Below are positions 42,765-51,537 of a stretch of DNA of 64,000 bases, one piece after another. Numbering within the stretch: position 1 is the stretch's first letter; every line of letters begins with the position of its first letter. The DNA comes from UBA2336 sp046294915 (GTDB lineage Bacteria; Bacteroidota; Bacteroidia; Cytophagales; Cyclobacteriaceae). The notes below the pieces were generated by a model that was given only the letters and a program-made list of their open reading frames with translations, did not search any database and had not been told where the DNA came from. The DNA is taken from NCBI GenBank assembly GCA_046294915.1, contig JBKBOE010000003.1:1-64000 (forward strand), read 5' to 3'. Position numbers and translations under genes: made by a program.

Positions 42765-43453
42765 TGATGCTGAACAAAATCATTATTGCCATTGACGGAT
42801 ACTCAGCCTGTGGAAAGAGTACAACAGCCAGGCAGGTGGCCAAAATTCTAGGATACCGGTATATCGATTCTGGCGCCATGTATCGTGCAGTAACCCTGTT
42901 TTTTTTAGATCAGCATGTTGCACTGACCAATCCCAAAGAGATTAGCCGCGCTCTGCAAAAAATTTCCATCTCATTTAAGGTGAATTCAAAAGGAACCAGT
43001 GAGACCTACCTGAACGGACTTAATATTGAAAGGGAGATCCGGGATTTCAGGGTGTCGGAATTTGTGAGCCAGGTTAGCGCGCTAAAGGAGGTGCGTATGG
43101 CCATGGTGGAACAACAACGCAAAATGGGTAAGGATAAGGCTATTGTTATGGATGGCCGCGATATTGGCACCGTTGTGTTTCCGCAGGCTGAGTTGAAATT
43201 TTTTATGACAGCCGATATGCTGGTACGGGCGTTTCGGAGGCAGCGTGAATTGCTGGAAAAGGATATTTTGATTGACCTGGATACGGTAATAGAAAACATA
43301 CGAGAGCGCGACCGGATTGATACAACACGGGCCGAAAGTCCGCTGCGGAAGTCGCCCGATTCGGTGGTGATTGATACCACGTATATTTCGATTGACGAGC
43401 AGGTGGATGAAGTGGTAAGGCGGGCAATTTCAGCGATACTAAAAAGGCGCTAA
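42764..43453 (+). CDS. cmk: Cytidylate kinase
   Basis: It phosphorylates CMP and dCMP with ATP for nucleic acid and lipid precursors. The 229-residue protein has the P-loop in IAIDGYSACGKSTTARQVA, the RYIDSGAMYRAVTL segment, VMDGRDIGTVVFPQAELKFF and the R-rich lid RERDRIDTTRAESPL. ATG 42764 overlaps the lipoprotein stop; the next codon, 42767, is also ATG. Confidence 0.95.
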   Translation: MMLNKIIIAIDGYSACGKSTTARQVAKILGYRYIDSGAMYRAVTLFFLDQHVALTNPKEISRALQKISISFKVNSKGTSETYLNGLNIEREIRDFRVSEFVSQVSALKEVRMAMVEQQRKMGKDKAIVMDGRDIGTVVFPQAELKFFMTADMLVRAFRRQRELLEKDILIDLDTVIENIRERDRIDTTRAESPLRKSPDSVVIDTTYISIDEQVDEVVRRAISAILKRR

Positions 43454-43491
43454 AGCTTAACAGAAAGCCTTTTTAATGTCAGATTTATGGT

Positions 43492-43499
43492 TAATTTTG
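43492..43499 (+). promoter_or_regulatory. Promoter -7 element of the nqr operon
   Basis: TAATTTTG, an exact TAnnTTTG match, 31 bases before the nqrA ATG. The -33 region holds TTTTT at 43470-43474 rather than TTTG. Confidence 0.6.
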
Positions 43500-43505
43500 C
43501 CACCG

Positions 43506-43519
43506 TTCAAAATTCAAAA
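43506..43519 (+). repeat. Heptad-period repeat before nqrA
   Basis: Two perfect 7-bp units TTCAAAA in the predicted leader, 11 bases before the nqrA ATG. Its short length makes it the weakest of the five heptad stretches. Confidence 0.4.
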
Positions 43520-43530
43520 TCACTGCTGGC

Positions 43531-44895
43531 ATGGGCAAATTTATTCGGTTAAAGAAGGGCTTTGATATCAATCTTGCCGGCAAAGCCGCTTCCAAAATCG
43601 CATCCATTGAACAACCCGAAACCTTTGCTATAAAACCTACCGATTTTCACGGTCTTTATATGCCCAAACCCGTGGTTAAGGAGGGCGACCAGGTAAAAGC
43701 AGGTTCTGTTTTATTTCATGATAAAAAGAATGAACAAATTGTTTTTACCGCTCCGGTTAGCGGAGAGGTGGTTGAAATAAAAAGGGGCGAAAAGCGGAAA
43801 CTGCTTGAAATAAGAATATTAGCCGATAAGGATATTGACTACGTATCCTTTACTAAGTATTCGGTAAGCGAGTTGGCTAATTTGTCGCGCGAAAAAGCCC
43901 TTGAGCAATTGTTGGCCAGCGGAGTGTGGGTTAATCTTATTCAACGGCCCTTCGGCATTGTAGCCGATCCGGCAGAAAAGCCAAAATCAATTTTCATTTC
44001 AGCCTTTGATTCGGGCCCCCTTGCACCGGATTATAATATTTTGTTCAAAGGTCAGGAGCAGTTCTTTCAAACAGGTATTGATATCCTTAAGAAGTTTACG
44101 TCTGGCTCCATTCACGTAAATGTTCATTCGGGGCGCGAAATATCACCTGTATTTTCGCAGGTTAAAGGGGTTGAATTGAACAAATTTTCGGGTCCGCACC
44201 CCTCGGGCTGCGTAGGTGTGCAGATTCACCACATCGATCCGGTAAGCAAGGGTAATGTGGTATGGACAATTTCCCCACAAGGGGTTATTCAAATCGGGAA
44301 ACTGTTTCTTAACGGTCAGTATGATGCGTCTAAAATTATTGCTGTTGCAGGGTCCGAAATAAAAGAGCCACAGTACTATAAAACCTATACCGGGGCGAAC
44401 GTAAAGAAATTTCTGAATAACAACCTTAAACAAAATCATGTACGCGTTGTTTCCGGTAATGTACTAACGGGCACTAATATAGGGCCTGAGGGGTATCTGG
44501 GATTCTTTGATCACCTGGTAACCGTTATTCCGGAAGGTGACTACTATGAGTTTCTGGGATGGATCAAACCCACCGTGAATAAGCTTAGTTTTCAACGGGC
44601 GTTTGGATTGCTTTCGTTTTTAACACCGAAGAAAGAATTTGTTGCCGACAGCAATACTCGCGGTGAACCCCGTGCGTTTGTTCAAACCGGGGTGTTCGAG
44701 AAGGTAACCCCGATGGACATTCTTCCAACCTATCTCATCAAAGCCATTATCGCAGAGGATTATGATGAGATGGAAGCCCTTGGTATTTATGAAGTAATTG
44801 AAGAAGATCTTGCGCTGTGTGAATTTGTAGATGTGTCCAAACACCATGTGCAGGAAATTTTGCGGGAAGGAATTGACCTTATACAGAACAGTTAA
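43531..44895 (+). CDS. nqrA: Na+-translocating NADH:quinone reductase subunit A
   Basis: The peripheral, cytoplasm-facing subunit of the sodium-pumping NADH:quinone oxidoreductase, involved in quinone handling. The 454-residue protein starts with FIRLKKGFDINLAGKA and has the lipoyl-like hairpin segment (DQVKAGSVLF, VSGEVVEIKRGEKRKL), FSGPHPSGCVGVQIHHIDPV and a C-terminal MEALGIYEVIEEDLALCEFV. First gene of nqrABCDE; nqrB follows after five bases. Confidence 0.96.
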   Translation: MGKFIRLKKGFDINLAGKAASKIASIEQPETFAIKPTDFHGLYMPKPVVKEGDQVKAGSVLFHDKKNEQIVFTAPVSGEVVEIKRGEKRKLLEIRILADKDIDYVSFTKYSVSELANLSREKALEQLLASGVWVNLIQRPFGIVADPAEKPKSIFISAFDSGPLAPDYNILFKGQEQFFQTGIDILKKFTSGSIHVNVHSGREISPVFSQVKGVELNKFSGPHPSGCVGVQIHHIDPVSKGNVVWTISPQGVIQIGKLFLNGQYDASKIIAVAGSEIKEPQYYKTYTGANVKKFLNNNLKQNHVRVVSGNVLTGTNIGPEGYLGFFDHLVTVIPEGDYYEFLGWIKPTVNKLSFQRAFGLLSFLTPKKEFVADSNTRGEPRAFVQTGVFEKVTPMDILPTYLIKAIIAEDYDEMEALGIYEVIEEDLALCEFVDVSKHHVQEILREGIDLIQNS

Positions 44896-44900
44896 TCACC

Positions 44901-46094
44901 ATGAAGTTATTGCGTCAGGTTTTTGATAAAGCAAAACACAACTTCGAGCGGGGCGGGAAGTACCACAAGTACTTTTACCTGTTTGAAGCCATAGATACAT
45001 TTAATTTTTCACCAAATACGGTAACACCGGCAAAAGGGGCGCAGATACGCGATGCCATTGACCTGAAACGGCTCATGATGACCGTGGTTATTGCCATGAT
45101 ACCCTGCCTGCTGTTCGGCATCTGGAATGTTGGGCACCAGCATTTTCTGGCAACCGGAGCAGAGGCTTCTGCCGGTGATAAAGTAATGATCGGGCTGGTG
45201 CAGGTGCTTCCTATAATTGTTGTTGCCTATGCGGCCGGAGGCCTGGTGGAAGTTGTATTTGCCATCATACGTAAGCACCCCATTAACGAAGGTTACCTGG
45301 TTACCGGCATGCTTATTCCTCTGGTGATGCCACCTGATATTCCGCTGTGGCAAGTGGCCGTGGCATCTATCTTTGCCGTGGTAATTGCCAAAGAAGCCTT
45401 TGGCGGAACAGGAATGAATATTCTGAACGTAGCCTTAACGGCACGCGCCTTCTTATACTTTGCCTATCCTACCGACATTTCGGGTGAAGTATGGACCTAC
45501 CTGGGTGATGGTGCAAAAACAGTTGCCGGCTACTCGGGGGCCACACCGTTGGCCGTGGCAGCCGCATCAACAGGAAATGTAGTTACCGACCTCTCTAATT
45601 TTGGAGCCGGATGGGCGAATGATCTTTACAGTTTCTCCAACATGTTCTTTGGTATCATGCCGGGTTGTATTGGTGAAACGTCAACCTTAATGTGTTTGAT
45701 CGGTGCCGCCATTCTTGTGATAACAGGTGTAGGCAGTTGGAAAATAATCGTGAGTGTTTTTGCCGGGGCATACGGAATGGGCCTTTTTATAAATATGCTC
45801 GGAACCAATGTATTCATGCAAATGCCTGCTCATTATCATCTTGTAATGGGTGGACTTGCCTTTGGAGCAGTGTTTATGGCTACTGATCCGGTTACAGCCG
45901 CGCAAACAGAAGCCGGCAAGTGGGTTTATGGCCTGCTTATTGGTATATTAACGGTGCTCATCCGGGTATTTAATCCGGCTTACCCCGAAGGTATTATGCT
46001 GGCCATTTTACTGATGAACGTATTCGCACCGCTTATTGATTATGCGGTAGTTAGTGCAAACAAAAAACGAAGATTGAAACGTGCGACAGTCTAA
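44901..46094 (+). CDS. nqrB: Na+-NQR subunit B (FMN-bearing membrane subunit)
   Basis: The main ion-path subunit, with about ten membrane helices and a covalent FMN on a Thr. The 397-residue protein has the amphipathic N-terminal segment, the RDAIDLKRLMM turn, GGLVEVVFA, and GCIGETSTLMC (residues 256-266), the segment that holds the flavinylated Thr in characterised NqrB. ATDPVTAAQTEAGKWVYG is also typical. It overlaps nqrC by 14 bases. Confidence 0.96.
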   Translation: MKLLRQVFDKAKHNFERGGKYHKYFYLFEAIDTFNFSPNTVTPAKGAQIRDAIDLKRLMMTVVIAMIPCLLFGIWNVGHQHFLATGAEASAGDKVMIGLVQVLPIIVVAYAAGGLVEVVFAIIRKHPINEGYLVTGMLIPLVMPPDIPLWQVAVASIFAVVIAKEAFGGTGMNILNVALTARAFLYFAYPTDISGEVWTYLGDGAKTVAGYSGATPLAVAAASTGNVVTDLSNFGAGWANDLYSFSNMFFGIMPGCIGETSTLMCLIGAAILVITGVGSWKIIVSVFAGAYGMGLFINMLGTNVFMQMPAHYHLVMGGLAFGAVFMATDPVTAAQTEAGKWVYGLLIGILTVLIRVFNPAYPEGIMLAILLMNVFAPLIDYAVVSANKKRRLKRATV

Positions 46095-46788
46095 TTTATA
46101 TATCATAATGTACGCGGCCATAATCACCATTGTATGTGGTGGCCTTCTGGCCATTGCCTCAGAGGGATTAAAAGAGCGGCAGCAGGCCAATATAGAGTTG
46201 GAACGAAAATCCAATATTCTTTCAACCGTAATGTCATTAGATAAGGATATAAATATTGCTGAAACGTATGATAAACGCGTAAAGGCATTTGTAGTTGATT
46301 ATTCGGGTAACGAAGTTGCGGGCCTGTCACCGGCAAGTGTAAACATTGAGGCAGAGTACAAAAAGCCCGCAGAGAAACGGCTGTTGCCGGTATATGAGTT
46401 CAGGGGAGATGATAATAAAATTGAATACGTAGTACTTCCGTTGCATGGCTTTGGATTGTGGGATAAAATCTGGGGCTATGTTGCCTTGCAGGCCGATCTG
46501 AATACTATTCAGGGAACAGTGTTTCAACACAAAGGTGAAACACCCGGGTTGGGTGCCCGCATTGCTTCAGCCGAAATTCAGGACCGTTACAAAGGGAAAA
46601 AGGTTTTTGAGGGCGATGAGCTTGCATCCGTTGAAATGATGAAAGGTGAAGGCAATGACTATTCAAACGATCCACATAAGGTTGATGGCATGTCGGGAGC
46701 TACACTTACCGGCAAAGGCGTGAACAACATGTTGAGGGATTACCTTGCATGTTATTCCAACTATATAAAACGGACAAAAATGAATTGA
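46081..46788 (+). CDS. nqrC: Na+-NQR subunit C (FMN-bearing periplasmic subunit)
   Basis: One membrane helix (about 6-28) with a periplasmic FMN-binding domain; it passes electrons between centres of the complex. The covalent FMN site is the DGMSGATLT motif, with Thr208 in SGAT. Other marks are HGFGLWDKIWGYVAL and GETPGLGARI. The 235-residue frame starts with GTG 46081 inside nqrB; a later in-frame ATG at 46108 would remove part of the helix. Confidence 0.95.
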   Translation: MRQSNLYIIMYAAIITIVCGGLLAIASEGLKERQQANIELERKSNILSTVMSLDKDINIAETYDKRVKAFVVDYSGNEVAGLSPASVNIEAEYKKPAEKRLLPVYEFRGDDNKIEYVVLPLHGFGLWDKIWGYVALQADLNTIQGTVFQHKGETPGLGARIASAEIQDRYKGKKVFEGDELASVEMMKGEGNDYSNDPHKVDGMSGATLTGKGVNNMLRDYLACYSNYIKRTKMN

Positions 46789-46789
46789 T

Positions 46790-47452
46790 ATGAGTACGGC
46801 AGTTGCAGAAGGGGTACAAGAAAAGAAAAGTGAACCGCTCTTTTCGAAAAAAAACAGGAAACTGATAACCCACCCGTTGGATATTAACAATCCAATCACC
46901 GTTCAGGTGTTGGGAATATGCTCCGCGCTTGCAGTAACCACGCAAATGAAGCCGGCATTGATTATGGCCATCAGTCTTACGGTTGTAACAGCCAGTTCTA
47001 ATGTGGCCATTTCGCTGATGCGCAATACTATCCCGTCACGCATCCGAATTATCGTTCAGTTGGCCATTGTTGCATCATGGGTAATTTTGGTTGACCAGGT
47101 ACTGAAGGCTTATGTTTACGATGTTTCCAAGCAGTTATCGGTTTTTGTGGGGTTGATCATCACCAACTGCATAGTAATGGGCCGGCTTGAAGCGTTTGCA
47201 ATGGGTAATAAAGTGGGGCCATCTTTTCTTGACGGACTAGGTAACGGTTTTGGGTACGGCATTATATTATTGATCGTAGCTTTCTTCCGGGAGCTTATTG
47301 GCTCGGGGGCCTTGTTCGGGTTTAAGATTTTTGAATCGATGGGGCTGCATTATAAAGGTAATGGGCTAATGTTGCTGCCGGCCGGGGCGTGTATAATTGT
47401 AGGCATTATCATTTGGGTTCAACGGTCATTAAACGGTTACAGGGAAGGTTAA
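46790..47452 (+). CDS. nqrD: Na+-NQR subunit D
   Basis: An integral membrane subunit of 220 residues with six helices that, with NqrE, holds an iron centre within the membrane. Typical sequence: PLDINNPITVQVLGICSALA, IRIIVQLAIVASWVILVDQV, TNCIVMGRLEAFAM and LGNGFGYGIILLIVAFFREL. An N-terminal extension of about 25 charged residues precedes the family start. It begins one base after nqrC. Confidence 0.95.
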   Translation: MSTAVAEGVQEKKSEPLFSKKNRKLITHPLDINNPITVQVLGICSALAVTTQMKPALIMAISLTVVTASSNVAISLMRNTIPSRIRIIVQLAIVASWVILVDQVLKAYVYDVSKQLSVFVGLIITNCIVMGRLEAFAMGNKVGPSFLDGLGNGFGYGIILLIVAFFRELIGSGALFGFKIFESMGLHYKGNGLMLLPAGACIIVGIIIWVQRSLNGYREG

Positions 47453-47464
47453 CGAATAAGAATT

Positions 47465-48079
47465 ATGGAAAACTTAATCAGCATCGGGGTTCGTTCCATT
47501 TTTGTCGATAACATGATTTTTGCCTACTTCCTGGGTATGTGTTCGTACCTGGCAGTTTCAAAAAAGGTTAAGACCGCTTTTGGTTTGGGGTTGGCGGTAA
47601 TCTTTGTGTTGGGGGTAACTATTCCTATTAACTGGATCATTCAAAACTATGTTCTCACACAGGGAGCGTTAGGTTGGATAAGCCCGGAGTTTGCTTCCAT
47701 TGATCTCTCTTTTCTTCAGTTCATTGTTTTTATTGCGGTAATTGCTGCCATGGTACAGCTAACCGAAATGGCCGTTGAAAAATTCTCACCAGCATTATAT
47801 GGATCGTTAGGTATTTTCCTCCCCCTGATTGCCGTGAATTGCGCCATCCTTGGCGGTTCGTTGTTTATGGTGGGCCGCTCGTACACGCTGGGCGAAGCCA
47901 CCGTTTTTGGTTTTGGCAGCGGCATTGGCTGGTTACTGGCCATTGTAGCGCTGGCGGGTGTTCGCGAAAAGATGAAATACTCGCATGTGCCCGGCCCGCT
48001 CAAAGGTCTTGGTATAACCTTTATACTGGTAGGCTTAATGTCGTTGGGTTTTCTGAGTTTTCTCGGGTTCTCTATTTAA
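47465..48079 (+). CDS. nqrE: Na+-NQR subunit E
   Basis: The NqrD-like partner membrane subunit, 204 residues and six helices. Typical sequence: FVDNMIFAYFLGMCSYLAVS with a conserved Cys in the membrane, TEMAVEKFSPALYGSLGIFL, PLIAVNCAILGGSLFM with the second Cys, and LAGVREKMKYSHVP. It is the last nqr gene here: a strong hairpin terminator begins 22 bases after its stop, and nqrF is not present. Confidence 0.96.
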   Translation: MENLISIGVRSIFVDNMIFAYFLGMCSYLAVSKKVKTAFGLGLAVIFVLGVTIPINWIIQNYVLTQGALGWISPEFASIDLSFLQFIVFIAVIAAMVQLTEMAVEKFSPALYGSLGIFLPLIAVNCAILGGSLFMVGRSYTLGEATVFGFGSGIGWLLAIVALAGVREKMKYSHVPGPLKGLGITFILVGLMSLGFLSFLGFSI

Positions 48080-48101
48080 AGAACTGTAATATGAGTTATT
48101 G

Positions 48102-48135
48102 ACCTCTGCCCCAATTTTCGGCAGAGGTTTTTTAT
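48102..48135 (+). terminator. Rho-independent terminator after nqrE
   Basis: ACCTCTGCC at 48102-48110 pairs with GGCAGAGGT at 48120-48128 around a 9-base loop, followed by T-rich sequence. It closes the operon after nqrE. Confidence 0.9.
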
Positions 48136-48150
48136 TTTAATCCAACCGTT

Positions 48151-48696
48151 ATGATATCAAAAATTGCACGCTATTTTTTTAACGGCACCTTGTTTATTGT
48201 GCCTCTGGTAGCCACCATTTATTTTATCATCGAAGCGTTTCAATGGCTTGATTCGCGGCTTAACCTCCCTTACCCCGGTGTGGGCTTTTTGATTATCCTT
48301 TCAGTAATTACTCTCTTTGGGTATTTTACAACCAATTTTGCATTTAAAACATTTTCCGAATGGTTTGAACAAATTATAGGGCGAATCCCGTTGATCAAAC
48401 TCATTTATTCTTCTATTAAAGACCTGATGTCGGCCTTTGTGGGCGAAAAGCGGAAGTTTGATAAACCTGTGCTCGTAACCATTAATAAGGACAACCAGTT
48501 GTATCGTGTTGGCTTTATTACCCAAAATGATTTAACCGGTTTGGGTTTACAGGATATGATTGCCGTGTATATTCCACAGTCATATACAATGGCGGGTGAT
48601 CATTTTGTTGTACCGAAAGACAACATCAAACCCCTTAATGTTTCGGGTGCAGTGGCGATGAAGTTTATCGTTTCCGGTGGCGTTAGCGGATTTTGA
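48151..48696 (+). CDS. DUF502 membrane protein
   Basis: A 181-residue protein with two N-terminal membrane helices (about 10-32 and 46-68) and a soluble C-terminal part. Family marks are FNGTLFIVPLVATIYFI, the GRIPLIKLIYSSIKD segment, VTINKDNQLYRVGFIT and IPQSYTMAGDHFVVP. DUF502 is widespread with no agreed function. It is separated from nqrE by a terminator. Its stop is 12 bases from the end of convergent mnmA. Confidence 0.88.
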   Translation: MISKIARYFFNGTLFIVPLVATIYFIIEAFQWLDSRLNLPYPGVGFLIILSVITLFGYFTTNFAFKTFSEWFEQIIGRIPLIKLIYSSIKDLMSAFVGEKRKFDKPVLVTINKDNQLYRVGFITQNDLTGLGLQDMIAVYIPQSYTMAGDHFVVPKDNIKPLNVSGAVAMKFIVSGGVSGF

Positions 48697-48707
48697 CGGA
48701 AACGCAA

Positions 48708-49883
48708 TTAACTGATAACCCCTGAGCCAATCAGTTCCTCGCCATCATACCAGGCGGCAAACTGGCCTGGGGTGATTGCCTTTTGTGGGCGTTCAAAAAT
48801 AATATACAACCCTTCTTCTTTTTTGTGCAGGGTGCATGGCTCAAGGGGCTGGCGGTAACGAATACGAGCCATGTAGTTTCTTGATTCTCCTAAAGCGAGT
48901 TGTAAATCTTCACGAACCCAATGTTCGTCTGGATTTGGTATAAATAGGCCCTTGCGGTATAAGCCGGGATGGCTTTCGCCTTGGCCAACGTATAATATGT
49001 TATGCTCAGTGTCGGTACTAATAACAAATAACGGTTTGGACTGTCCGCCAATGTTCAAGCCTTTACGCTGACCGATGGTATAGAAATGTGCCCCATTGTG
49101 TTCACCAATCACTTCGCCTTCAGCTTGTTGATAAACGTAAGGCCTTGTTAATGAAATCAGATCGTTTATCGACTGACCATTGCTGTAAACGGCAGCCGTT
49201 TCCGGAATAACAATGGCCTTTCCTTTTTTGGGTTGTAGGCGTTGCTGCAGAAAATCGGGAAGATGTACTTTCCCTACAAAACATAATCCCTGCGAATCTT
49301 TTTTATTCGCAGTGGCTAGTCCGGCTTTCATAGCGATTTCGCGTACCTCCGGTTTTATCAGTTCGCCCAGCGGAAAGAGCGCTCTTGATAATTGCTCCTG
49401 TGTAAGCTGGCATAAAAAATAGCTTTGATCTTTGTTCGTATCTCTTCCGGCAAGAAGTTGGTAAACTGTTTTTTCGTTACGTGTAATTTGTGCTTTACGG
49501 GCATAGTGTCCGGTGGCTACATAATCAGCGCCAAGCTTAAGGGCTGCTTTTAAGAATATATCGAATTTGATTTCGCGATTGCAGAGTACATCGGGGTTTG
49601 GTGTGCGGCCGCGTTTGTACTCGGCAAACATGTAATCAACAATACGTTCTTTGTATTCCTTACTGAGATCAATGGCCTGAAACGGTATGCCGAGGTGCTG
49701 AGCTACAATCATGGCATCGTTGCTGTCGTCAAGCCAGGGGCACTCATTGCTTATGGTTACAGAGTCGTCATGCCAGTTTTTCATAAACATGCCGATGACC
49801 TCGTAGTCCTGCTCTTTCAGCAGATAAGCTGCTACGCTGGAGTCAACCCCGCCTGATAAACCGACTACAACTCTTTCTTTCAT
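48708..49883 (-). CDS. mnmA: tRNA-specific 2-thiouridylase MnmA
   Basis: It thiolates U34 of tRNAs for Lys, Glu and Gln using ATP and persulfide sulphur. The 391-residue protein has the PP-loop GLSGGVDSSVAAYLL at the N-terminus, NPDVLCNREIKFD (first catalytic Cys), GHYAR, KDQSYFLC, and SQGLCFVGKV (second catalytic Cys). A Bacteroidota-type insertion CPWLDDSND is near residue 48. The ATG at 49883 is followed upstream by a 63-bp heptad repeat. Confidence 0.96.
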   Translation of the reverse strand: MKERVVVGLSGGVDSSVAAYLLKEQDYEVIGMFMKNWHDDSVTISNECPWLDDSNDAMIVAQHLGIPFQAIDLSKEYKERIVDYMFAEYKRGRTPNPDVLCNREIKFDIFLKAALKLGADYVATGHYARKAQITRNEKTVYQLLAGRDTNKDQSYFLCQLTQEQLSRALFPLGELIKPEVREIAMKAGLATANKKDSQGLCFVGKVHLPDFLQQRLQPKKGKAIVIPETAAVYSNGQSINDLISLTRPYVYQQAEGEVIGEHNGAHFYTIGQRKGLNIGGQSKPLFVISTDTEHNILYVGQGESHPGLYRKGLFIPNPDEHWVREDLQLALGESRNYMARIRYRQPLEPCTLHKKEEGLYIIFERPQKAITPGQFAAWYDGEELIGSGVIS

Positions 49884-49891
49884 TTTAACTT

Positions 49892-49954
49892 TGAGCTACT
49901 AGCCTCTAGCTATGAGCCACTAGCTTGTGACTCGTAGCTGGCAGCTAGCGGCTA
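49892..49954. repeat. Heptad-period degenerate repeat upstream of mnmA
   Basis: Nine 7-bp units in exact phase over 63 bp, consensus xxAGCTA (for example TGAGCTA, CTAGCTA, GTAGCTG). It begins nine bases upstream of the mnmA ATG and extends into the last codons of the next gene. It shares AGCTATGAGC-x3-TAGCTT with the array at 51975. Confidence 0.8.
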
Positions 49955-51150
49955 TTTAATAACATGTTAACCACTTCATTAAACCGTTCCTGCTGTTGTT
50001 CATAGTAAACACCCGTTCCTGGTCCGGAAAAACCGGTATGAATGTGTTTCACTTGTCCGTCTTTACCCACAAAGATAGTGGTTGGAAAAGCAAGTACGCG
50101 ATTAAGTTGCGGCAATGCCTCGCTGGCGTTTGCGGTTGTGCCGGCAATAAGTACCTCGTAAGTAATACCCAGTTTTTCTTTCATTTTTTTTATACGGCTG
50201 CTGGCATAGGCAAAATCGGCTTTCTGTTCAAAGGCTAATCCCAGAATTTCAACACCGCGATCTTTGTTTTTTGGATACCATTCGGTTAAGAAACGGGTTT
50301 CATCCATGCAGTTAGGGCACCATGATCCCAACAGTTGTACTACCACAACTTTGTTTTTAAATCGGGTATCCTGAAGCGTAACGTGTTTTCCATATACATC
50401 CGGAAAGGTAAACTCAAGGGTTGAATAGCCATCCTTTAAGTAAGTTAGTGATTCGGTAACGGGTGGTTTTGCCTGCTCATCTTTAATCCCAGTCCACTTT
50501 CGGTTACGCGATTTTCCCAGCCAATGAATCCCCGAAAGGGTATCGCCCGACTTGACTGCATTAAAGATGTATAGATGATTTCCATCAAAACCACTCAGCC
50601 AAAGGGTATCATTTACCACGTTTCCTTCCAGGTACCGGTAATCCCCGGTAGGAGTCAGAAATGTGCCTTCAGCGCGATTGCCTTTTTGCGTAATGATGCC
50701 CAGGGCATCAACCGTATTGGTTTCATTGAAAAACTGTACGGCATACTTTCCTGAGAAATCTTCAGCAGAAGCGGTGGTGTCAGCAGGAACAAACCGGTAG
50801 TTTATCCCATGAGTAGCTCTGAACGGAACGCGGTAGTTATCAGCATATTGAATGATGAAAAGGCCTTCCAGTTGCTTTTCTTTAATGGCGGCCTTAAACA
50901 CCGCATCAAAAATGTGTACATGCATGGTAATGGAATCGGCTGTAACTTCAACTTCATCAAGATAAAGTCGTTCCTGCCCGTTTCGTATCCAGGCTATGTA
51001 CTGATCGTTTTTCTTCTCAAGGTCAAAGGTGAAAGGCAACTCCTGGCCTTGTAATTCAAGTACAGCTCGCCAGGTGCCTGTCGGAATCCATGTTTTTTCC
51101 GGGCCATTGCAAGCCATAAGAAGCATTAAAGTAACTGACAAAAATCGCAT
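49945..51150 (-). CDS. Lipoprotein thioredoxin-like (TlpA/AhpC-TSA type) redox protein
   Basis: A 401-residue exported protein with lipobox LLMAC near residue 12. The N-terminal part (about 20-255) is strand-rich and of unknown function, like other Bacteroidota TlpA fusions. The C-terminal thioredoxin domain has the active site GSWCPNC (about residue 285), a cis-Pro in LAFPTTIFV, and GKDGQVKHIHTGFSG. It probably reduces or isomerises disulfides in the periplasm. ATG 51150 is chosen for the signal; the frame extends upstream to 51279 without sense. Its 3' end overlaps the heptad repeat. Confidence 0.87.
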   Translation of the reverse strand: MRFLSVTLMLLMACNGPEKTWIPTGTWRAVLELQGQELPFTFDLEKKNDQYIAWIRNGQERLYLDEVEVTADSITMHVHIFDAVFKAAIKEKQLEGLFIIQYADNYRVPFRATHGINYRFVPADTTASAEDFSGKYAVQFFNETNTVDALGIITQKGNRAEGTFLTPTGDYRYLEGNVVNDTLWLSGFDGNHLYIFNAVKSGDTLSGIHWLGKSRNRKWTGIKDEQAKPPVTESLTYLKDGYSTLEFTFPDVYGKHVTLQDTRFKNKVVVVQLLGSWCPNCMDETRFLTEWYPKNKDRGVEILGLAFEQKADFAYASSRIKKMKEKLGITYEVLIAGTTANASEALPQLNRVLAFPTTIFVGKDGQVKHIHTGFSGPGTGVYYEQQQERFNEVVNMLLNSR

Positions 51151-51461
51151 AAAAGGTAAGTTAACGGTTGAGAACAGACATTTGTGTAAAAATGTTCGCG
51201 TGACGCGGACATTGAAACAGGGAAGCAAAACTTGTTTAAATGCTTGGTAAGCAGAAAGGTTGAGTTGTTCTTCCCACATTTCCCCACCCAGTACCCCTGA
51301 ACAAGCCCATTCAGTATCTCAAAAAATCACGGTTTTTCCATTTTCGATTCGATTAAACGCCTCCCTAAGTCGAATTCTGAAGGCCTCTTTGCCCAATAAA
51401 AACACCTGATTTAAAAGCAATTCGAGGTCATTCTGGCATTGAATTGGCCAAGAAATGCAAA
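51151..51461. other. Long intergenic region without recognisable gene
   Basis: About 310 bases between the start of the redox lipoprotein gene (minus) and the mraZ operator. I see no RNA gene and no convincing small frame. The only open frame is the in-frame upstream extension of the lipoprotein gene. On the minus strand TACCTTTT just before the lipoprotein ATG is a near-match to a -7 element. Confidence 0.6.
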
Positions 51462-51491
51462 AAAGTGGTTGAAAGTGGTTGAAAGTGGTTG
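51462..51491 (+). promoter_or_regulatory. MraZ operator: three direct 10-bp repeats
   Basis: Three perfect tandem copies of AAAGTGGTTG at 51462, 51472 and 51482. MraZ of E. coli binds three TGGGN boxes with a 10-bp period, and mycoplasma MraZ binds AAAGTG[T/G] boxes with the same period, upstream of mraZ. Position, period and sequence all agree with this design. The -33 element of the promoter lies within the repeats, so bound MraZ would block RNA polymerase. Confidence 0.88.
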
Positions 51492-51508
51492 AAAAATACT
51501 TATGTTTG
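51479..51508 (+). promoter_or_regulatory. Promoter of the dcw cluster
   Basis: TTG at 51479-51481, a 19-base spacer and TATGTTTG at 51501-51508. Expected transcription start is near 51515, about 23 bases before the mraZ ATG. The -33 element spans the junction of the second and third operator repeats. Confidence 0.82.
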
Positions 51509-51537
51509 TTATCAAGGAATAGACAACCACTACGTCA

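Noticed and set aside
48151..48696. The gene after nqrE as a divergent nqrF
   Set aside because: It is a DUF502 membrane protein with no Cys cluster, FAD or NAD-binding motif and lies beyond a terminator.
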